In this document: positions 9,315-17,381 of the stretch, one piece after another
Layout: every line of letters starts with the position of its first letter
Position numbering within the stretch: position 1 is the stretch's first letter
Source of the DNA: an uncultured Williamsia sp.
GTDB taxonomy: Bacteria; Actinomycetota; Actinomycetes; Mycobacteriales; Mycobacteriaceae
Assembly: GCF_947494875.1 (NCBI RefSeq)
Contig: NZ_CANLWM010000004.1
Span: 62,001 to 126,000 of the forward strand
Length of the DNA: 64,000 bases
Direction of reading: 5' to 3'
The notes under the pieces: model-generated
Database searches by the model: none
What the model saw: only the letters and a program-made list of their open reading frames with translations
Told to the model about the DNA's origin: nothing
Made by a program: the position numbers and the translations under genes

Positions 9315-9390
9315 GCCGCCTTAGCTCAGTCGGTAGAGCGCTTCACTCGTAATGAAAAGGTCGCGAGTTCGATTCTCGCAGGCGGCTCCA
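9315..9390 (+). tRNA. tRNA-Thr (anticodon CGT)
   Basis: A full cloverleaf can be drawn. The acceptor stem GCCGCCT pairs with AGGCGGC (seven of seven), the D-arm is GCTC...GAGC, the anticodon CGT is at 9348-9350 in loop CTCGTAA, and the T-arm is CGAG-TTCGATT-CTCG. The discriminator is T9387 and the CCA end (9388-9390) is encoded. The first pair of the anticodon stem looks mismatched (C-A). It sits directly after holB, as in mycobacteria. Confidence 0.96.
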
Positions 9391-9410
9391 CGTGTGACCA
9401 GTGACCAGTG

Positions 9411-10082
9411 TCAGCGCTTCTGGGCGCCGATACCGTCGAGCATCAGCTCCACGCCCGCCAGGAACTGCTCCCGGTCGTCGTGGTCGCGCAGCGAGTCGGC
9501 CATCGCCCGCACGAACGGATAGCGGTCGACGTCGAGCCCCGCCCATCTCTGCGACTCCTGTCCCAGCGCCTCGGCGCGAGACCCGGCCTGAGCGTCCTGC
9601 GCGTGCCGGCGCGCGTTGGCCGCGTTCTGGCCGGCGCCTCCGAGGATGTAACTGAGCACCGCCGTGGCCGTGTCGAAGAGGCGATCCGTCGGCACGCCGA
9701 GCTCCTCGACGCGCTGGCCGACCGCGTCGAGCACCGCGATCATCCCCGGCTGACCGAGCCCGCGGGCGAGGTGGGTGGCGACCCACGGGTGATCGTCGAC
9801 CGTGTCGAAGACGCGAAGAGCGATCGCGCGCAGCGCTTCTCGCGGGTCAGCGATGCCGTCGACACCGGTCAGCGTCCGATCGATGGCGTCGGCGGCAGCC
9901 GCGGTGAGCAGCTCGTCCTTGTTCGCGACATGCCAGTAGATCGCGCCGGCACCCGTCTCGAGGCGCGCCGCCAGGGCGCGGAACGTCAGCGCGTCCTCGC
10001 CGTCGGCGTCGAGGATCTCCGTCGCGGCGGCGACGATCGCGTCCTTCGACAGCGATTCGGTACGGCGTCCCCGTGGCGGCAT
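9411..10082 (-). CDS. TetR-family repressor divergent from a flavin monooxygenase
   Basis: 223 residues. An N-terminal TetR helix-turn-helix (about residues 10-60: AIVAAATEILDADG and GAGAIYWHVANKDELL) is followed by a TetR_C-type ligand-binding domain. ATG 10082 (MPPRGRRTES) is preferred over an in-frame ATG 51 nt upstream, because the latter would put a 17-residue non-conserved tail before the HTH and cover the operator region. Two matched palindromes lie between it and the divergent monooxygenase gene at 10169, so autorepression and control of that gene are likely. The ligand is unknown. Confidence 0.9.
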   Translation of the reverse strand: MPPRGRRTESLSKDAIVAAATEILDADGEDALTFRALAARLETGAGAIYWHVANKDELLTAAAADAIDRTLTGVDGIADPREALRAIALRVFDTVDDHPWVATHLARGLGQPGMIAVLDAVGQRVEELGVPTDRLFDTATAVLSYILGGAGQNAANARRHAQDAQAGSRAEALGQESQRWAGLDVDRYPFVRAMADSLRDHDDREQFLAGVELMLDGIGAQKR

Positions 10083-10101
10083 GGCCCCATCTTGACATTC
10101 C

Positions 10102-10116
10102 TGGAACGTCGTTCCA
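10102..10116. promoter_or_regulatory. TetR operator, copy 1
   Basis: Perfect palindrome TGGAACGTCGTTCCA with 7-bp arms around one base, 20 bp before the repressor ATG. It is paired with the copy at 10133-10149; centres are 32 bp apart. Confidence 0.75.
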
Positions 10117-10132
10117 AACTCGGTCACGAGCA

Positions 10133-10149
10133 CTGGAACGCCGTTCCAG
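10133..10149. promoter_or_regulatory. TetR operator, copy 2
   Basis: Perfect palindrome CTGGAACGCCGTTCCAG with 8-bp arms. It has the same core as copy 1 apart from the central base and lies 20 bp before the monooxygenase start. Two copies about three helical turns apart suggest two repressor dimers on one DNA face. Confidence 0.78.
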
Positions 10150-10168
10150 CACGGCGAAGGGAGACAGT

Positions 10169-11347
10169 ATGAGCACCATCACGATCATCGGAGCCGGGCT
10201 CGGCGGGCTCGTACTCGCTCGTGTCCTGCACGTCCACGGCATCCCCGCGACGGTCGTCGAGGCCGAGCCGTCCGCCGAGAGCCGGACGCAGGGCGGTCAG
10301 CTCGACATCCACGAGGAGGACGGTCAGGTGGCGCTCGACGCCGCGGGTCTGACCGAGGGGTTCCGTGCGATCATCCACGCCGGCGGCCAGGCGACGCGCG
10401 TCGTCGACAGCTCCGGGGAGGTCCTCCTCGACGACGACGCGCCCGAGGTCGACGTGGCGTCCGGCAGGCCCGAGGTGCTGCGCGGCGACCTACGGCGACT
10501 GCTCCTCGAGTCCCTGCCCGAGGGTGCGGTGCGGTGGGGGATGAAGGTCGCGTCCGTGGCGACCCTCGACGACGGACGGCACGAGATCCGCTTCGTCGAC
10601 GGGAGTTCGACCGTCACCGACATCCTCGTCGGCGCGGACGGGGCGTGGTCCCGCGTGCGGTCACTGCTCACCGATGCGACGCCCGAGTACAGCGGCGTCA
10701 CATTCGTGGAGACCTGGCTGCACGACGTCGATCTCGCCCATCCCGCGACGGCGGCGCTCGCTGGCGCCGGTGCGATGTTCGCCCTCGCGCCGGGCCAGGG
10801 CATCTCGACGCACCGGGAGGCCGGTGACGTGCTGCACGCCTACGTCCAGCTGCGACGACCGGCGGAGTGGGTCGACGATCTGGAGGCCTCCGGCGATGTC
10901 CGCGGGCGGGTCGCCGCCGAGTTCGACGGCTGGGCTCCGGAGCTCCGCGCGGTGATCACGGACTCCACGACGCCGCCGGTGATCCGGCGGATCCACGCGC
11001 TCCCCGAGGGCACAGGCTGGGACCGTGTCCGCGGCGTCACGCTTGTCGGTGACGCGGCCCATCTCGCACCGCCGGCGGGCGACGGCGCGAACCTGGCCAT
11101 GCTGGACGGCGCAGAACTGGCGCAGGCGATCGTGTCCCACCGCGACGACGTGGACGCTGCGATCGCCGCCTACGAGACGGCGATGTTCGCACGGACGACC
11201 GACGCCGGGCGGGATGCCCGCGCGATCCTCGACCTCTGCATCGGCGACTCCGCCCCGTACGGACTCGCGGCGTTCCTGCGCGGCCACGGCGAACCGGCCG
11301 AGACGGTCACGGCCGATTCCGGGTCCACTGGTCTGCACGGGCGATGA
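10169..11347 (+). CDS. FAD-dependent aromatic-type monooxygenase (TetX/PHBH-like)
   Basis: 392 residues of a class A flavoprotein hydroxylase. The dinucleotide-binding motif IIGAGLGGLVLARVL is at the N-terminus, a DG-type motif ADGAWSRVR is at about residue 155, and LVGDAAHLAPPAGDGANLAM near residue 290 is the second FAD-binding GD motif. Such enzymes use NAD(P)H and O2 to hydroxylate small aromatics or drugs; the tetracycline-inactivating TetX group has this length, but the substrate cannot be read from sequence. ATG 10169 follows a good site, GAAGGGAGA. It is regulated by the divergent TetR. Its last 41 bp overlap the convergent TetR gene. Confidence 0.9.
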   Translation: MSTITIIGAGLGGLVLARVLHVHGIPATVVEAEPSAESRTQGGQLDIHEEDGQVALDAAGLTEGFRAIIHAGGQATRVVDSSGEVLLDDDAPEVDVASGRPEVLRGDLRRLLLESLPEGAVRWGMKVASVATLDDGRHEIRFVDGSSTVTDILVGADGAWSRVRSLLTDATPEYSGVTFVETWLHDVDLAHPATAALAGAGAMFALAPGQGISTHREAGDVLHAYVQLRRPAEWVDDLEASGDVRGRVAAEFDGWAPELRAVITDSTTPPVIRRIHALPEGTGWDRVRGVTLVGDAAHLAPPAGDGANLAMLDGAELAQAIVSHRDDVDAAIAAYETAMFARTTDAGRDARAILDLCIGDSAPYGLAAFLRGHGEPAETVTADSGSTGLHGR

Positions 11348-11897
11348 GCACACGCTCGACGGCGTCGAGCGGCTCGATCGACCGACCCGCGCGGGCCACC
11401 AGCGCTGCGCCCTCGAGAGCGGAGATGACGAGAACAGCCTCGTCCCACGCGGCGGCGCGGTCGACGCCGAACCGGCGGTACAGGGACGCGAGGGTCGTGC
11501 GCCACCGGCTGAACCGTTTCTCTGCCTCCACGCGCAGCGGGTCCACCTCCGCGACGTCGACCACGAACGACGCGATCGGACATCCCGCGGTGAAGTCGGT
11601 ACGCAGCAGCACCTCGCGCCACGACGCCACGATCATCCCGATCGCCTGCGGCAGATCCGTGGCGTCGGCGTGGGCGCGCAGCGTGCCGGCGACGAAGTCC
11701 TCCAGGGCGATGTCGATCGCCTCGGTGAGCACCTGCGCCTTGCCGCCCGGGAAATAGCGTTGCAACGAGCCGCGCGGACCGCCGGCGTCGGCGGCGATCT
11801 GACGCATACCGACCCCGGTCACCCCGCGTTCACGGATCATCCGCGCCGCGCTGCGGACCATCCGCGTGCGGGGTGGTTCGAGGTCCTCCGTGGTCAT
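11307..11897 (-). CDS. TetR-family repressor (LmrA/YxaF-like)
   Basis: 196 residues. The HTH segment (about residues 10-58) reads RMIRERGVTGVGMRQIAADAGGPRGSLQRYFPGGKAQVL, which resembles the LmrA/YxaF group that controls drug pumps. ATG 11897 is chosen because TAAACT (11905-11910) ends 7 nt before it, predicting a leaderless transcript; the alternative ATG at 11915 overlaps that box. It is divergent from the enoyl-reductase-like/MFS/LmbE operon with two related palindromes in between. Its 3' end overlaps the monooxygenase gene by 41 bp on the opposite strand. Confidence 0.88.
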   Translation of the reverse strand: MTTEDLEPPRTRMVRSAARMIRERGVTGVGMRQIAADAGGPRGSLQRYFPGGKAQVLTEAIDIALEDFVAGTLRAHADATDLPQAIGMIVASWREVLLRTDFTAGCPIASFVVDVAEVDPLRVEAEKRFSRWRTTLASLYRRFGVDRAAAWDEAVLVISALEGAALVARAGRSIEPLDAVERVLIARADQWTRNRP

Positions 11898-11904
11898 GAG
11901 GAGA

Positions 11905-11910
11905 AGTTTA
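11905..11910 (-). promoter_or_regulatory. -10 box of a predicted leaderless TetR gene
   Basis: On the minus strand TAAACT is followed by 7 nt and then ATG 11897, so the transcript should begin at or next to the start codon. Confidence 0.55.
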
Positions 11911-11919
11911 GCCACGGAT

Positions 11920-11935
11920 TATGACAGTCGTCTTC
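11920..11935. promoter_or_regulatory. TetR operator-like site, degenerate copy
   Basis: TATGACAGTCGTCTTC resembles the cleaner palindrome at 11956-11971 (13 of 16 positions). It overlaps a possible plus-strand -35 (TTATGA, 11919-11924). Confidence 0.5.
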
Positions 11936-11955
11936 GTCTGTTAGCGTGATCGCAC

Positions 11956-11971
11956 GATGACGGTCGTCATC
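11956..11971. promoter_or_regulatory. TetR operator, main copy
   Basis: GATGACGGTCGTCATC has perfect 7-bp arms around GT. It lies just after the plus-strand -10 candidate TAGCGT (11942-11947), near the predicted transcription start of the operon beginning at 12000. The centre is 36 bp from the degenerate copy. Confidence 0.68.
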
Positions 11972-11999
11972 GACGAGGTCCATGGCCCGGGAGGGCGCG

Positions 12000-12992
12000 A
12001 TGCAGGCGTTGCAGCTGAATGAGTACGGCCGTCCGGGCTCGGGCGTCGTAGAGCTCGTCGATGTGCCGGCCGACGAACCCGGCGACGGACAGGTCGTCGT
12101 GGCGCTCGATGTCGCGGCCATCAACCCGTCGGATCTCCTCATGATCGCGGGGCGGTACGGCTACCGGCCCGCGTTGCCGACGATCCTGGGCGCCGAGGGT
12201 GTCGGGCACATCGTGGCCGTGGGCCCCGGCGTCGACGCCGGTCGAGTCGGGGAGCAGGTGCTCGTCCGGCCGACGCTGGTGGACACGACCTGGCGTGAAC
12301 AGACCGTGATCGCAGCGAGCGACGCGATCGCCGTGAACGGCGACGCCATGCAGCTCGCGATGCTGGGCATCAATCCGATGACCGCGTGGGGCATGCTCCA
12401 CGGGTTCACCGATCTGGCGCCCGGTGCCTGGGTGGCTCAGACCGGGGCGAGCTCGGCCACCGCCGGGTACGTCCGCGCGCTCGCCCGTCGTGCCGGGCTC
12501 CGCCTGGTCGACATCGTCCGCCGGCCGGAATCGGCGGCGGCCCTGCGGGAGTCGGGTGCCGATCTCGTGCTCGTCGAGGGCCCCGACATCGCCTCGCAGG
12601 TCGGACAGGCACTCGGTCGCGACACCGTGGACCTGCTCATCGACGGGGTCGGCGGCGCGACGACGACCGCACTCGCGTCGCGGATGTCGGTCGGCGGCAC
12701 GATCATCAGCTACACGTCGCGCGGCGGTCAGCCGGTCAGCATCGACATCCCCGACCTGATCTTCCGTGGCCTCGTCGTCCGCGGGTTCTGGCTCAGGAAC
12801 TGGCAGGACTCGGCACCCCCGGGCACGGTGGCGGAGCGGTATCGCGAGCTGGCCGCACTGGTCGCCGACGGGACCCTGCACGCGACGATCGAGGCGACGT
12901 ATCCGCTCGCGGAGTTCGACGCAGCTCTCGCGCACGCCGCCCGGCGCGACCGGGCCGGCAAGGTGCTCTTCGCGATCGGTGATCACAGCTGA
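12000..12992 (+). CDS. MDR-family reductase (quinone / 2-enoyl-thioester reductase-like)
   Basis: 330 residues of a medium-chain dehydrogenase/reductase without the zinc ligands of true alcohol dehydrogenases. The N-terminal catalytic domain contains VAAINPSDLLMIAGRYGYRP, typical of enoyl-thioester reductase and quinone reductase relatives, and the NADPH-binding half has WVAQTGASSATAGYVRALA in place of the usual glycine-rich loop. ATG 12000 has a GGGAGGG site 5 nt upstream and is preferred to ATG 11982. The stop overlaps the start of the MFS gene by one base. Together with the pump and the LmbE-like protein it looks like a detoxification operon. Confidence 0.85.
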   Translation: MQALQLNEYGRPGSGVVELVDVPADEPGDGQVVVALDVAAINPSDLLMIAGRYGYRPALPTILGAEGVGHIVAVGPGVDAGRVGEQVLVRPTLVDTTWREQTVIAASDAIAVNGDAMQLAMLGINPMTAWGMLHGFTDLAPGAWVAQTGASSATAGYVRALARRAGLRLVDIVRRPESAAALRESGADLVLVEGPDIASQVGQALGRDTVDLLIDGVGGATTTALASRMSVGGTIISYTSRGGQPVSIDIPDLIFRGLVVRGFWLRNWQDSAPPGTVAERYRELAALVADGTLHATIEATYPLAEFDAALAHAARRDRAGKVLFAIGDHS

Positions 12993-14428
12993 TGGCGACC
13001 GCGGATGTCGGTCGCGTCGGATCCCCGCGCACCACTCTCACCGTCTCGGCCCTGGGCACCCTGCTGGTGTTGGTCGCGTTCACCGCGCCGCTGTCGACGC
13101 TGAACGTGACCGCCGCATCGCTGGGCGCCGACGTGAGCGGCAAGACCTGGATCCTGAGCTCGATGAGCATCGGACTGGCCGCGGCCCTGCTGTCGGCGGG
13201 GACCATCGCCGACGACTTCGGTCGTCGTCGCACCCTCACCCTCGGTCTCGTCCTGATGGCCGTCGGATCCGTTGTGGGCGTGCTGGTACCGGATGTCCTC
13301 GTGTTCGTGCTGACCCGCGTCATCGTCGGCGTCGGTGGCGCCGCGGTGATCGCGGCGAGCCTGGGCATCATCGCCCACACCTTCGCTCCCGGTCCTGCGC
13401 GGGCGGCGGCGAGCGGCGTCTGGGGTGCGAGCGTGGGCGCGGGCATCGCGATCGGGCCGCTGCTCTCGGCGCTGCTGGAGAAGGCGCACAGCTGGCACGA
13501 CGCCTACTGGGTCCTCGCCGCCGCGTCGCTGATCCTGGCCGGGCTCGCGGAGCGCGTCGTGCCCGAATCGCGGTCCGATGCACCGAGAGGTCTCGACCTG
13601 CCGGGTGCGCTGCTGTTCGCCGGCGGTATCGCGACACTGCTGGCCGGCCTCGTCGAGGGCCGTCAGGGGTGGGGACAGCCGCTGGTGATCGGCTTGTTCG
13701 TCGCGTCGGCGGCGCTGCTCGTCCTGTTCGTGGTCGTCGAACACCGCAGCGCGACGTCGATGCTCGACCTGTCGCTGGTGCGCTCACCCGCCTTCGGCGC
13801 CGCGACCCTCGCCGCCGTGGCGATCGGTGCCGGTGCGATCGCGCTCATGTCGTACATGTCGGGCTTCCTGGGTGCGGCGCTCGGGGTCTCGGCCCTCGGC
13901 GCCGCGCTGCTGCTGTTCGCGTGGTCGGGCACATCCGTCGTCACCGCGCTGCTGGCCCGCCGCATCCCCGCCCGGATCGCGGGACGGGTCCAGCTCGGGG
14001 TCGGGTTGCTCGGCGTCGCCGTCGGTCTCGCCGGTCTGACCGGAATCGGGGAGGGCTCGGGATGGCCGCGATTCCTCCCGGGCCTGCTGGTCGCGGGGAT
14101 CGCGACCGGCGTGGTGAACGCCAACCTGGGCAAGGAGGCGGTCGCGAGCGTCCCGGCCGGGCGCGGTGGGATGGGCAGCGGGGCCAACAACACCGCCCGC
14201 TACGTCGGGTCGGCGATCGGTGTGACGATCGTGTCGGTGATCGCCACCCACCCGGGACCAGGGTCGGTCGCCGCCGATCTCGTCCATGGCTGGAACACCG
14301 CCTCGGTGGTGACGGCGGTCATCTCCGCGGTGGGCGGGCTGGTGGTGCTCGGACTGCACCTGCGGGCCACTAAACTCGCCGACAACGCCCTCGCGGGCCC
14401 GACTGTGCAGGTGGCCGACAAGCTGTGA
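12992..14428 (+). CDS. MFS efflux transporter
   Basis: 478 residues, almost entirely hydrophobic helices (about 14 predicted), consistent with a DHA2-type drug:proton antiporter. The loop DDFGRRRTLTLGLVL after helix 2 is the MFS motif A equivalent, and a motif C-like GASVGAGIAIGPLL follows at about residue 145. It is translationally coupled to the upstream reductase (one-base overlap) and to the downstream LmbE-like gene (GTGA overlap). Control by the divergent TetR is likely. The exported compound is unknown. Confidence 0.9.
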   Translation: MATADVGRVGSPRTTLTVSALGTLLVLVAFTAPLSTLNVTAASLGADVSGKTWILSSMSIGLAAALLSAGTIADDFGRRRTLTLGLVLMAVGSVVGVLVPDVLVFVLTRVIVGVGGAAVIAASLGIIAHTFAPGPARAAASGVWGASVGAGIAIGPLLSALLEKAHSWHDAYWVLAAASLILAGLAERVVPESRSDAPRGLDLPGALLFAGGIATLLAGLVEGRQGWGQPLVIGLFVASAALLVLFVVVEHRSATSMLDLSLVRSPAFGAATLAAVAIGAGAIALMSYMSGFLGAALGVSALGAALLLFAWSGTSVVTALLARRIPARIAGRVQLGVGLLGVAVGLAGLTGIGEGSGWPRFLPGLLVAGIATGVVNANLGKEAVASVPAGRGGMGSGANNTARYVGSAIGVTIVSVIATHPGPGSVAADLVHGWNTASVVTAVISAVGGLVVLGLHLRATKLADNALAGPTVQVADKL

Positions 14429-15198
14429 GCGTTCTCGTGTGTTTCCACGCCCATCCCGACGACGAGGTGTTCTCCACCGGCGGCACCATCCGTCTCGCCG
14501 CCGATGCCGGTCACCGCGTCGTGTTGGTGACGGCCACCGACGGTGCGCTCGGCGAGTTCCCCGACGGGATCCTCGAACCGGGTGAGTCGCTGCTGTCGCG
14601 GCGTCGCCGGGAACTCGAGGCGTCGGCGTCGGCGCTCGGGGTGCACCGACTCGTCATGCTCGACTACCCCGACTCCGGGATGGCCGGCACCGCGGACAAC
14701 GACAACACCGCCGCGTTCTCGAACCTGCCCGTCGACGAGCCTGCTCGTCGTCTCGCGGATGTCCTCGTCGAGGAGTCGGCCGACGTGGTGACCTTCTACG
14801 ACAGCAACGGTGGGTACGGCCACCCCGACCACATCGCGGTGCACCACGTCGGACGTGCTGCGGCCGAGATGGCCGGGACGCCACATCGTTTCGAGAGCGT
14901 CGCCAACCGGGACCGGATGCGCGAGATGATGAGGGCCAACCCGCGCTGGACCGAGGACGCCCCCGACCTCGACCTCGATTCGTTCGGGGTGCCGGCCTCG
15001 GAGATCACCGTCGAGGTCGACGTGACCGCAGCGATCGACGCCAAGCGGGCGGCGATGGAGGCACACGCGACGCAGGTCGGCGACTTCGGTCCGTTCCTGC
15101 AGATGCCGATCGATCTGCTGCGCATGGTGATGGGACTCGAGTCCTACCGCCACGCCGACCTGGTGAACCGGTCGATGGTGGACAGCCTGCCGCTGTGA
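14425..15198 (+). CDS. LmbE/PIG-L zinc deacetylase (mycothiol conjugate amidase-like)
   Basis: 257 residues. The zinc motif AHPDDE (about residues 9-14) and the later GHPDHIAVH (about 132-140) are the family hallmarks; LDYPDSGM (about 78-85) resembles the DSGM segment of actinobacterial Mca/MshB-type enzymes. Known relatives remove the acetyl-cysteinyl part of mycothiol conjugates or deacetylate GlcNAc-inositol. The start is GTG 14425, in the GTGA overlap with the MFS stop. Placed last after a reductase and a pump, it may cleave mycothiol adducts of a toxic electrophile, which is inference. It is slightly shorter than Mca (about 290). Confidence 0.86.
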   Translation: MSVLVCFHAHPDDEVFSTGGTIRLAADAGHRVVLVTATDGALGEFPDGILEPGESLLSRRRRELEASASALGVHRLVMLDYPDSGMAGTADNDNTAAFSNLPVDEPARRLADVLVEESADVVTFYDSNGGYGHPDHIAVHHVGRAAAEMAGTPHRFESVANRDRMREMMRANPRWTEDAPDLDLDSFGVPASEITVEVDVTAAIDAKRAAMEAHATQVGDFGPFLQMPIDLLRMVMGLESYRHADLVNRSMVDSLPL

Positions 15199-15205
15199 CG
15201 CCGGC

Positions 15206-15985
15206 TCAGCCGATCGTCGCGTGCATCTCCCAGACGATGACCTCGGCACCGGTCGTGCTGGACATCCGCTGACCGCCGGATCCGGTGAGCCGCACGGCGT
15301 CTCCCTCGTGCAGGTGACCCACACCCTCCATCTCGACCTCGCCGCGGGCGACGAAGACGTGCCCCATCGGGCTGTCGGGGAGGGTGATCGCCTCGCTGCC
15401 GGGCCGTAGCCGCGCGACGTGCATCGCCGCGTACTTGTTGGCGATGCGGATGGCCGAGTGGTCGACGTGCTCGGGCATGCCCGACGCGACCGTCACGAGA
15501 CCGCCCGACAGCAGCTCGTCGTCGATCTCGAGTTGCTCGTAACTCGGCGTGATCCCGGATTCGTCGGGGACGACCCACATCTGGATGAAGTGCACGGGGT
15601 CGTCGTGGCGATCGCCGTGGCCGCCGGCGTCGACGCCGAGGCGCCACGAGTCGTTCTTCTCCGAGTGCAGGATCCCGGTTCCCGCGCTCATCCGTTGGGC
15701 CAGGCCGGGATAGATCACACCCGAGTGGCCCATCGAGTCCTGGTGGACCAGCGACCCCTGCAGGACCCAGGTCACGATCTCCATGTCCCGGTGGGGGTGC
15801 GTGTCGAAACCCTGGCCGGGCGTGACGATGTCGTCGTTGTTGACCAGCAGCAACCCGTGGTGGGTGTTGTCGGGGTCGTAGTGCGACGAGAACGAGAACG
15901 AGTGGTGCGAGTCGAGCCAGCCGATCTGCGTGGAGAATCGGTCCGCCGCGCGACGGACGTCGACGACGGGTGCGGGTGCAGTCAT
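15206..15985 (-). CDS. Pirin family protein (YhhW-like)
   Basis: 259 residues of a bicupin. The metal-binding N-terminal cupin is seen as GFDTHPHRDMEIVTWVLQG with the following HQDSMGH and GILHSE segments, which supply the usual three His and one Glu. Pirins of this group can act as quercetin dioxygenases or bind iron; the cellular role here is unknown. It lies downstream of wrbA on the same strand but a hairpin terminator (16038-16069) separates them. Its 3' end faces the LmbE-like gene with 7 bp between. Confidence 0.9.
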   Translation of the reverse strand: MTAPAPVVDVRRAADRFSTQIGWLDSHHSFSFSSHYDPDNTHHGLLLVNNDDIVTPGQGFDTHPHRDMEIVTWVLQGSLVHQDSMGHSGVIYPGLAQRMSAGTGILHSEKNDSWRLGVDAGGHGDRHDDPVHFIQMWVVPDESGITPSYEQLEIDDELLSGGLVTVASGMPEHVDHSAIRIANKYAAMHVARLRPGSEAITLPDSPMGHVFVARGEVEMEGVGHLHEGDAVRLTGSGGQRMSSTTGAEVIVWEMHATIG

Positions 15986-16037
15986 GCGAACCTCACTGGG
16001 ATGACGACTTCGGGGAGAACGACGCCGGGAGACGACA

Positions 16038-16069
16038 CGGCGGGCGCCCCGGTGTCGGAACGCCCGCCG
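16038..16069 (-). terminator. Hairpin terminator after wrbA
   Basis: CGGCGGGCG (16038-16046) pairs with CGCCCGCCG (16061-16069), a perfect 9-bp GC stem with a 14-nt loop, between the wrbA stop (16082) and the pirin start (15985). Confidence 0.65.
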
Positions 16070-16081
16070 CGATGGTGAGTC

Positions 16082-16681
16082 CTACTGTGCCAGCTTGCCG
16101 GCGAAGGTGACGACGCGCTGGGCCAGGTGCTCGAGGGCGGCGACGGTCTCCGGCGCGAGCTCCTCGGTGTTGTTCGGGCCGGTCACGTGGCCGACGCCGT
16201 AGGGGTTGCCGTCGGCGAACTTCAGACCGTCGGTGTAACCGGGAGCGACGACGAGGCCGCCCCAGTGCATGATCGTGGTGTAGAGCGCGAGCAGCGTCGC
16301 CTCCTGGCCGCCGTGCAGCGTCTGGCTCGACGTGAACGCGGCGTACGCCTTGTTCGCGAGCTTGCCCTGGGCCCACAGTCCACCGAGCGTGTCGATGAAG
16401 GCCTGGAACGGCGCGGCGGTGTTGCCGAAGCGGGTGGGCGAGCCCAAGATGACGCCGTCGGCCCACTCGATGTCGTCGCCGGTCGCGGCGGGCAGATCCT
16501 TGGTGGCCTCGTAGTTCGCGGTCCACGCCGGGTTCTCCGCGAACACCGACGGGTCGGTGGTCTCGGCGATGTGGCGCACACGCACCTCGGCGCCGGCGGC
16601 CTGTGCGGCCTCCTCCAGCTTCTTCGCCATCGTCGTGCCGTGGCCGGTCGCGGAGTAGTAGATGATCGCGAGCTTCGTCAT
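16082..16681 (-). CDS. wrbA: NAD(P)H:quinone oxidoreductase WrbA
   Basis: 199 residues of a flavodoxin-fold FMN enzyme that reduces quinones by two electrons. The FMN phosphate loop is YYSATGHGTTMAKKL (residues 8-22), followed by the WrbA motifs WADGVILGSPTRFGNTAA and LVVAPGYTDG. The length fits WrbA (about 200). ATG 16681 is chosen because the conserved TKLAIIYYS begins there and GAGGTGAAGGA precedes it; the longer frame has no RBS. A clear promoter lies upstream and overlaps that of the divergent marR gene, so MarR control is likely. Confidence 0.95.
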   Translation of the reverse strand: MTKLAIIYYSATGHGTTMAKKLEEAAQAAGAEVRVRHIAETTDPSVFAENPAWTANYEATKDLPAATGDDIEWADGVILGSPTRFGNTAAPFQAFIDTLGGLWAQGKLANKAYAAFTSSQTLHGGQEATLLALYTTIMHWGGLVVAPGYTDGLKFADGNPYGVGHVTGPNNTEELAPETVAALEHLAQRVVTFAGKLAQ

Positions 16682-16722
16682 CAGGGTGTCCTTCACCTCT
16701 CGTCGTCTGTCTGTCCCGACCA

Positions 16723-16750
16723 ACGCTACCGGAGATGATTGCGATGTCAA
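16723..16750 (-). promoter_or_regulatory. wrbA promoter
   Basis: On the minus strand TTGACA (16750-16745), a 16-bp spacer and TAGCGT (16728-16723) form a near-consensus promoter. Its -35 lies inside the spacer of the divergent marR promoter. Confidence 0.7.
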
Positions 16751-16766
16751 CTACTTCGTCTAGACT
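16739..16766 (+). promoter_or_regulatory. marR promoter, predicted leaderless
   Basis: TTGCGA (16739-16744), a 16-bp spacer and TAGACT (16761-16766) precede ATG 16774 by 7 nt, so the transcript should begin at the start codon. It shares bases with the wrbA promoter, so one bound protein could block both. Confidence 0.62.
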
Positions 16767-16773
16767 GGCGACT

Positions 16774-17244
16774 ATGGACGAGATGCGATGGCTGTCGGCG
16801 GGTGAGCAGCGCAGTTGGCGCGCCTACCTCGAGGCCACGCGCATGTTGCTGGCTCGACTCGACCAGCAACTCCAGCGCGACGCCGACATCTCGTTCACCG
16901 ACTTCGAACTGTTGGTGACCCTGTCGGAGGCCGAGGCCGGCCAGATGCGCATGTCGTCGCTCGCGGAGGCCACGATGGCGACCCGCAGCGGTGTGACCAG
17001 GGCGATCAGTCGTCTCGTCGACCTGGGGTGGGTAGAGCGACGCCCCTGTCCCAGCGATCGCCGCGGTCAGGTGGCGGTCCTGACCGAGGCCGGACGAGCG
17101 AAGTTGGAGGCCACCAGCCCCGGCCACGTCGCCGCGGTGCGTCGGCTGCTGTTCGACAGCCTCAGTCCGCGTGACGTCGACCGCATCGGGCAGGTGTTCG
17201 GCGAGGTGCGCGATCACATCGCCGACGACACCACGCGGAGTTGA
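16774..17244 (+). CDS. MarR-family regulator divergent from wrbA
   Basis: 156 residues. The winged helix (about residues 35-105) contains MSSLAEATMATRSGVTRAIS (recognition helix) and a wing VERRPCPSDRRGQVAVLTEAG with the DxR signature. ATG 16774 (MDEMRWLSAGEQRSW) is chosen from the conserved N-terminal helix and the -10 box 7 nt upstream; earlier ATGs at 16735 and 16744 lie inside the promoter. C48-type redox cysteines are not obvious: the only Cys is in the wing (RRPCPSD), which could still make it redox responsive. The probable target is wrbA and its own gene. Confidence 0.9.
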   Translation: MDEMRWLSAGEQRSWRAYLEATRMLLARLDQQLQRDADISFTDFELLVTLSEAEAGQMRMSSLAEATMATRSGVTRAISRLVDLGWVERRPCPSDRRGQVAVLTEAGRAKLEATSPGHVAAVRRLLFDSLSPRDVDRIGQVFGEVRDHIADDTTRS

Positions 17245-17381
17245 CCGTGGTGTGTACCCCGGCGATTGTTTCGCGCGCAACGACCTGAGGGCTGTCGAGA
17301 TGCACGGCGCCGTCGGGCGTCGCACACTGTCGTCCGCGGCGTCGGCGACATGCGAGGGCGCGCATCCGGTGAGGACCGACC

